From Armillaria gallica (taxonomy: Eukaryota; Basidiomycota; Agaricomycetes; Agaricales; Physalacriaceae), in contig JBANDB010000002.1 in assembly GCA_037576215.1 (NCBI GenBank), forward strand, positions 2,604,001-2,668,000: a DNA stretch of 64,000 bases. Reading direction: 5' to 3'. Within the stretch, counting starts at the first letter, position 1. Each line of letters begins with the position of its first letter. The notes under the pieces are model-generated. The model was not told where the DNA came from. It made no database searches and worked only from the letters and a program-made list of their open reading frames with translations. Below, piece by piece: positions 58,980-64,000 of the stretch. Position numbers and translations under genes: made by a program.

Positions 58980-60322
58980 ATGTACCACAATAACGCCATC
59001 AGAATCCTGACCGGTATGTCTCCTGAATATGGTTACCGATTGATTCGCGAAGCTAACACCATGTATGTACAGGAAACAGCCACCGGGAGCTCGCCCAGGC
59101 TGTGGCCGAGCGGTGAGCTACTGCTTCGACAGCGAAGCTACTCCCATTGTCCGACATGCATGATTTACCCTTATGACATAGGCTCAACCTCCCCCTCGTT
59201 CCATGTACCGTCAAAAACTTTTCTAATGGAGAGGTCAACGTCAAAATATCTGAATCTGTTCGAGACGAGGACGTTTTTATCATTCAATCCGGATGCAGCG
59301 ATGTCAATGACAACCTGATGGAGCTGCTTATCCTCATTTCGGCTTGTAAGACAGCTTCAGCCAAACGGATCACGGCCGTTATTCCCTGTTTTCCCTACGC
59401 ACGAATGGACAAGAAGGATAAGTCTCGTGCCCCGATTACGGCGAAACTGGTAGCGAACATGCTCGTCGTTGCCGGATGTGACCATGTTATCACGATGGAC
59501 CTCCATGCCAGCCAAATCCAAGGCTTTTTCGATATCCCTGTGGATAACTTATGGTCCGAACCACTGATGCTGACCTATATAAAACGGGAGATTGAGGGAT
59601 GGCAAAACGGGATTATTGTCAGTCCGGATGCAGGGGGTGCAAAGCGGTGAATTTCCAGCTCCTGCGCAGTGGTACGTTGGCGGCTGAATTCTTCCAATAG
59701 GACTACGGCTATAGCGGATAAGCTCGGCGTAGAGTTTGCTTTGATCCACAGAAAACGCGATGGAAAAAACGAGAATGCGCCCGAACGAATGGAGATACTT
59801 GTTGGAGACGTCAAAGACAAGGTGTGTCTATTATAGATTCCTTGCTCTAAATAAAGCGTATAGTTATTTCTATGTCTACTGCTTAGGTGGCCATTTTGGT
59901 GGATGATATGATCGATACTGGTCACACGCTGACATTGGCCGCCGAGACGTTGCATGAGAAGGGGGCGAAATCAGTGCATGCTCTAATATCACACGGTATA
60001 TTTAGCATCTCTTCTGTCTTTTTCTGGAGCTAAAGGTTGTATCTCAGGTCTCCTGTCAGGAACTAATCTTGACGCTCTCAATGATTTACCGATTGAGCAA
60101 CTAGTGGTGACTCATTTTCGTTATTTACACCTTCCCTCGCTTATAATATGTTCTCAGGTGACTAACACTGTCCCTCAGACGGAGCATCTTGCCCAATTTC
60201 CGAAACTCACTGTCATAGACATAGCACCCACGATCGCGGAAAGCATTCGCCGGACGCACAACGGTGAAAGTATCAGTCTCTTATTCGGCGAATGGGCCGA
60301 GGATAGGAATAGGGCCGTATAA
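58980..60322 (+). CDS. Ribose-phosphate pyrophosphokinase (PRPP synthetase)
   Basis: Makes PRPP from ribose 5-phosphate and ATP for nucleotide, His and Trp synthesis. Exon 1 [12 protein letters not shown] splices to [13 protein letters not shown], then [96 protein letters not shown] (catalytic/phosphate site), [50 protein letters not shown] (the PRPP-binding loop), [20 protein letters not shown] and [19 protein letters not shown]. Seven or so short introns keep the frame. Complete and about the usual 320-350 residues. Confidence 0.93.
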
Positions 60323-62316
60323 ATATTGGCCCGGTGTATCAGAATTCGAAGATACGGTGAATGGTTGGGAAGTAACAAAACAGACTGTAGCATTACCTTG
60401 AAGGAAAACGTAAAATTAACCTAGAAAACGTCTATTGTACAAGTGTGCGCGGTTGTCTGTCATATACATGATCTCTAACGAAGCCAGTAGGTCCCATTCT
60501 CTCGCCTTCCTACGGTCAGGTGTCACGTTCAGTGTCACCTCCGAGCTTACCCAAACTTCTTGGGAATGACTAGTTTAGTGTCAACTGTCATACTGGAACT
60601 TCTGTGTTCAATTCTTAGGCTTCACAGTGTCAACAGCAGTCTGGAGCGGTGAGATAACCGCGCTGCTCATCAAACACTTAGGCCGCACGATGATACTACG
60701 TAGGGTTCCGAGTTAAACATTGCGACTAGTGGGAAAGGTTGTAGCAAGTATTTTGTTCGGAACTATTCTCACTGTGATGCACATTCGAGCATGCTGCATA
60801 ATAGTATTAGCTCACCTTACAAGTAAACCCGTCGTTGCAATTGCATACAATATTGATATTTTTGGGATGGTCTCATACATTTCGAAGCATATTCTTTGAG
60901 AACACAAGTCACAACCGATTCGAGACGCAAGGCGGTTCCTCGAGGTGCATTAAAAGGCGTGGGAACTATCAATTTCAAAATGCACATGTCTCGTTTGAAC
61001 CAACAACCACCATATATTCCAGCGTCTATCAGCGTTATCACAGATATATGGTAGAATGTGCTGGCAGCGTTTATCTTCTATGTTCTGCCTCAACTCCCCA
61101 GTAATCGTTTGCGCACTTGTTGGCTGGCTAGTTCTTCGGCTTACTGTCAAATTCCCAAGTTCGGTTTCTCTCATCGCTCGCTGTATCTTCGATTTACATC
61201 CGAACAGTTAGTAGCTCCCTCTGCAGGTTTCCTTTATCGACTACCCACTTGTGTTTCTTATGCTATACCGATTATTCTCTCAAGAACCTGGTAAGTTCTT
61301 CAACTCAAGATCTTCTCAGTTCTGCATAAATATCCTGCTTATTGACGGCTAGCATCTTCACTTGCTGTTCGGGTCTAGAGTAATATCCCGTGGACTACGA
61401 CAAGCTCTGTCATAGACCTGGTTCTTTGTCCATTAAAGGTGGGTGTGCATTCCAATAAGACTCTGACCCGAGATATGATCCACCGCAGCACTCTCTTTGA
61501 CACCGTTTAGCCGGACACTCGTAAAACCATTCTGATACCGCCTACGGGGCGGTAGTTGACAATTCAAAGAGGCTTACCCTGACTTTCTAGAGGTAAATCT
61601 TCGGTGTTTTACTATCCTCGGGGTCTCAACAAATTCCAAGTCCATGGCTCGCCGACCACACCTTTCACCATTCAAGATTTGGGCGTGCATGACATTAGAA
61701 CGACAGGATATTTGATGATTTGTACACGTTGGATCATAGATGTTCTCACATTGTGGGTTCAATGCTACATTTAATTTTCCCTCCTGTGAGTTTTGGGGAA
61801 TATCGAAGGAATTTCAATATACCGAGTTTTGGACTGCGCAAACCGGCTGGTAGGCTTCGACCTGTAGCCAAGACAGGAATATTGCGTCAGATATGTTGCG
61901 CTTTGTAATGTCCTAGAACACAACACATTCGGAACTCGCCGTATCCTTTCGACAGTGCCGTTACCTGATATCTAACCTCCCTCGAAATCATCAAACATTT
62001 TCTCTCCGGTTTTCTATTGGACTTGCGCAGCTCAGTGTAGTGCAGTATCGTTGAACGGCGTCTGCCTCAGCATGCGTATGGAGATCATTCGACTCGCATA
62101 TCTGGGATTGAGCCGATAGGCAGAGCCGCAGCCTACAGAAGTTGATTTTCTCTGGCCCTTACTGAATTTCTAGTAATTCCCCAGCCAATCCTAACCCAGC
62201 AAGAGGTAACTGCGCGAGCCCGCCAAGTCTTTGTATTCCCGCTTCGCTACCGATTTCGTGTCTAGCGTTCGATATATTTCAATTTCTTACGCGCCTATGG
62301 CTGCGGAACATAGAGG
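60323..62316. other. Gene-poor 2 kb
   Basis: No supported gene, RNA or repeat seen between PRPP synthetase and the dioxygenase promoter. Confidence 0.4.
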
Positions 62317-62323
62317 TATAAGA
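62317..62323 (+). promoter_or_regulatory. TATA-like element of the dioxygenase gene
   Basis: TATAAGA in gaggTATAAGAcgcgg, about 60 bp before the ATG. Confidence 0.45.
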
Positions 62324-62383
62324 CGCGGCTAGGTTGGCGATGGCGCTCTATCCGACCATTCTTGCATCGGCTCCCCGTAAGGC

Positions 62384-63865
62384 ATGGTCTATCTTCTTTC
62401 TATTGCGTCTTTTGCTTTACTCGCTGTGACCACGGTCGTGGGGAAACCCGGAGCAGCTCCCTTGAGCGGCGCCGAGGTTTCTCGGAGCTCAGTACTTCAT
62501 CAAGCTGCCCGACGCTCGCTTGGAGCATGCCAGGACACTCTTTCTCGTCGTGACAAAATGGAGAAGTCGGCTGCGCGTCGTACAGCTCTGGTAGACGAGC
62601 TTCGAAAGAAACGGGGTCTCGTCGCTCGTAAGCTCCCTTCATCTTCTCTCACAACTAATAGGATGCTGAATCTATCTCAAGGCGCTCCGTACAAGCGCAT
62701 GATCACCTCGGACAACGTATCGAGCACCACTCACTTGTCGAGTAAGGCGAATCTTACCATGGAGCTTGACCAAGGAATGTCCTACGTTCGGGGGGAGTAC
62801 GTCCGTTCGACCATCTCTGAGGACCAGTCGGGTGTTTATACCTACGTCGATCTCGAGTTGATTGATGTATCAACCTGCGAGACTGCCCCTGATTTGTACA
62901 TCGACTTCTGGCATTGCAATTCGACTGGTGTTTATTCTGGAGTTCTCGGGTCTGGCAATGGCAATCCAAGCGATCGTTCCAATGTGGTCAGTACTCCACG
63001 CTATGATCGATACCCGTCCAGATAATTAATTTGATTCTCCATTATAATAGGATAAAACCTTCCTCCGTGGCATCCAGCCAACTAACGAAGAGGGACACGC
63101 ATCCTTCGAGACCATCTTCCCGGGTATATCCAGATACGAATTCTTTTCCTGGATGGCTGACTGAATCATGTGCGCCAGGCCACTATTCTGGACATGCGAC
63201 CCATTTCGACACGGTCATCCACAGCCAAGGAACTGTATTCGGCAACGGCACTTTTACCGCCCCCAGCGTACACTACATTGGTAAGTGATCTGATTTAAGC
63301 ATGACAATCAATGATATGTTGACACTTTCATATGATACCAGGCCAAATTTTCTTCGACCAGGATTTGATCTCCAGCGTCGAGGCTACTTCTCCGTATAAC
63401 ACCAACATCATTGAAATTACGACCAACTCTATGGATCAGGTGTTCGTGCTAGGTTTCGGGTCTACAATTCTTGAGTACCTCTACCTTGGTGATGACATCT
63501 CTGATGGTTTGCTGCTGTAAGTGCTCTTGTTACAGCCATGTTATTCCGTTCGCTAAATGTTCCCGCCTTACAGCTGGGGTATCATTGGTGTCAATATGAG
63601 CACAACGTACGAAATCATACCGGCTGCTACTTTGACTGAACATGGAGGTGTCATTCACGACCCCAGTTCCATCTGGGGAGGTAACATGACTGGCAACTTC
63701 CCAAGTGGAGCCGGGTCTGATAATTCGACATCTTCCGGTAGCGATACAACTGGAAACTTGCCTAGCGGAGATGAGTCTGGCGAATCGACCTCCTCCAGTG
63801 ACAACAGCACCATATCTCTCCTTCATGGGGATTTGCTTTGTAAATGCACGTCCTACACAGCCTAG
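62384..63865 (+). CDS. Secreted intradiol ring-cleavage dioxygenase-like protein, altered iron site
   Basis: Family opens catechol-type rings between the two hydroxyls; fungal secreted members act on lignin-derived aromatics. Signal peptide MVYLLSIASFALLAVTTVVG, then a pro-like RRSLGACQDTLSRRDKMEKS segment. Domain: YVRGEYVRSTISEDQSGVYT, LYIDFWHCNSTGVYSGVLG (first Tyr ligand), DKTFLRGIQPTNEEGHASFE, TIFPGHYSGHATHFDTVIH (second Tyr and first His), APSVHYIGQIFFDQDLIS, YLGDDISDGLL and WGIIGVNMSTTYEI. The usual motif is GRATHIH; here it reads GHATHFD, so the conserved Arg is His and the second His ligand is Asp. Five exons (donors near 62987, 63108, 63281, 63518). A Ser/Gly/Asp-rich tail follows. 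Expressed relative, neofunctionalised or inactive enzyme are all possible. Confidence 0.88.
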
Positions 63866-64000
63866 GACCTCGAATACCATCTTGCCTTTCTTTATATCCT
63901 TAAAATAAAACATTTGGCAGATTTTGACTGGCCATATTCTTATCACAATTAATCCAGCTTGAATCATTTGTGCCGCAGTGATTAGTAAAGAGAAAACCAT

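Noticed and set aside
59095..59120. tRNA-like stretch gtggccgagcggt resembling a Leu/Ser tRNA A-box
   Set aside because: It lies inside the PRPP synthetase exon coding ELAQAVAER; no B box or acceptor stem follows.

Overview
The window is from a filamentous basidiomycete, almost certainly an Agaricomycete mushroom and probably a white-rot wood or litter decayer. Genes are broken by many short (about 45-60 bp) GT-AG introns. Households genes such as RACK1, PRPP synthetase, primase and Bub2 read as basidiomycete orthologues, and there is a secreted class II peroxidase with a complete Mn-binding site plus a secreted intradiol dioxygenase.

Layout. 1-26.7 kb is an accessory region: six BTB/POZ genes of one family, three F-box genes (one intact, one with a single nonsense codon, one clearly dead), a relic of a second F-box family, a dead HET-domain gene, a dead RVB2 (reptin) copy, three large foldback repeats in tandem (17.8-19.8 kb), a 5'-truncated LINE with poly(A) and target-site duplication, and two copies (one dead) of a stand-alone indole-3-glycerol-phosphate synthase domain. 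26.8-50.7 kb is a conserved core block: primase small subunit PRI1 (+), Mn peroxidase (-), an orphan Ser/Pro-rich protein (-), an AP-4 epsilon-like adaptin (-), Bub2/Cdc16 GAP (+), a bZIP factor (-), a nucleoside hydrolase (-), RACK1 (+) with a U24 snoRNA in an intron, an orphan acidic protein (-), Got1 (+) and an FHS-type MFS transporter (-). 50.7-64 kb is mixed: a MITE, two tandem F-box genes, a gene-poor 3 kb, PRPP synthetase (+), another gene-poor 2 kb, and the intradiol dioxygenase (+).

How it fits together. BTB and F-box proteins are, as families, substrate adaptors of Cullin-3 and SCF ubiquitin ligases; here both families have been multiplied and partly killed next to a HET-type gene and repeats, the usual look of a fast birth-and-death region. 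The clearest structural event is a tandem duplication of an F-box/BTB/IGPS unit whose first IGPS copy was truncated exactly where the second F-box tail begins. The peroxidase and dioxygenase point to extracellular attack on lignin-type aromatics but are far apart and not an operon-like unit. I found no convincing novel multi-gene system; the most distinctive items are the 666-bp palindrome built from ~12-bp modules, the duplicated free-standing IGPS domain, and the ligand-substituted dioxygenase.
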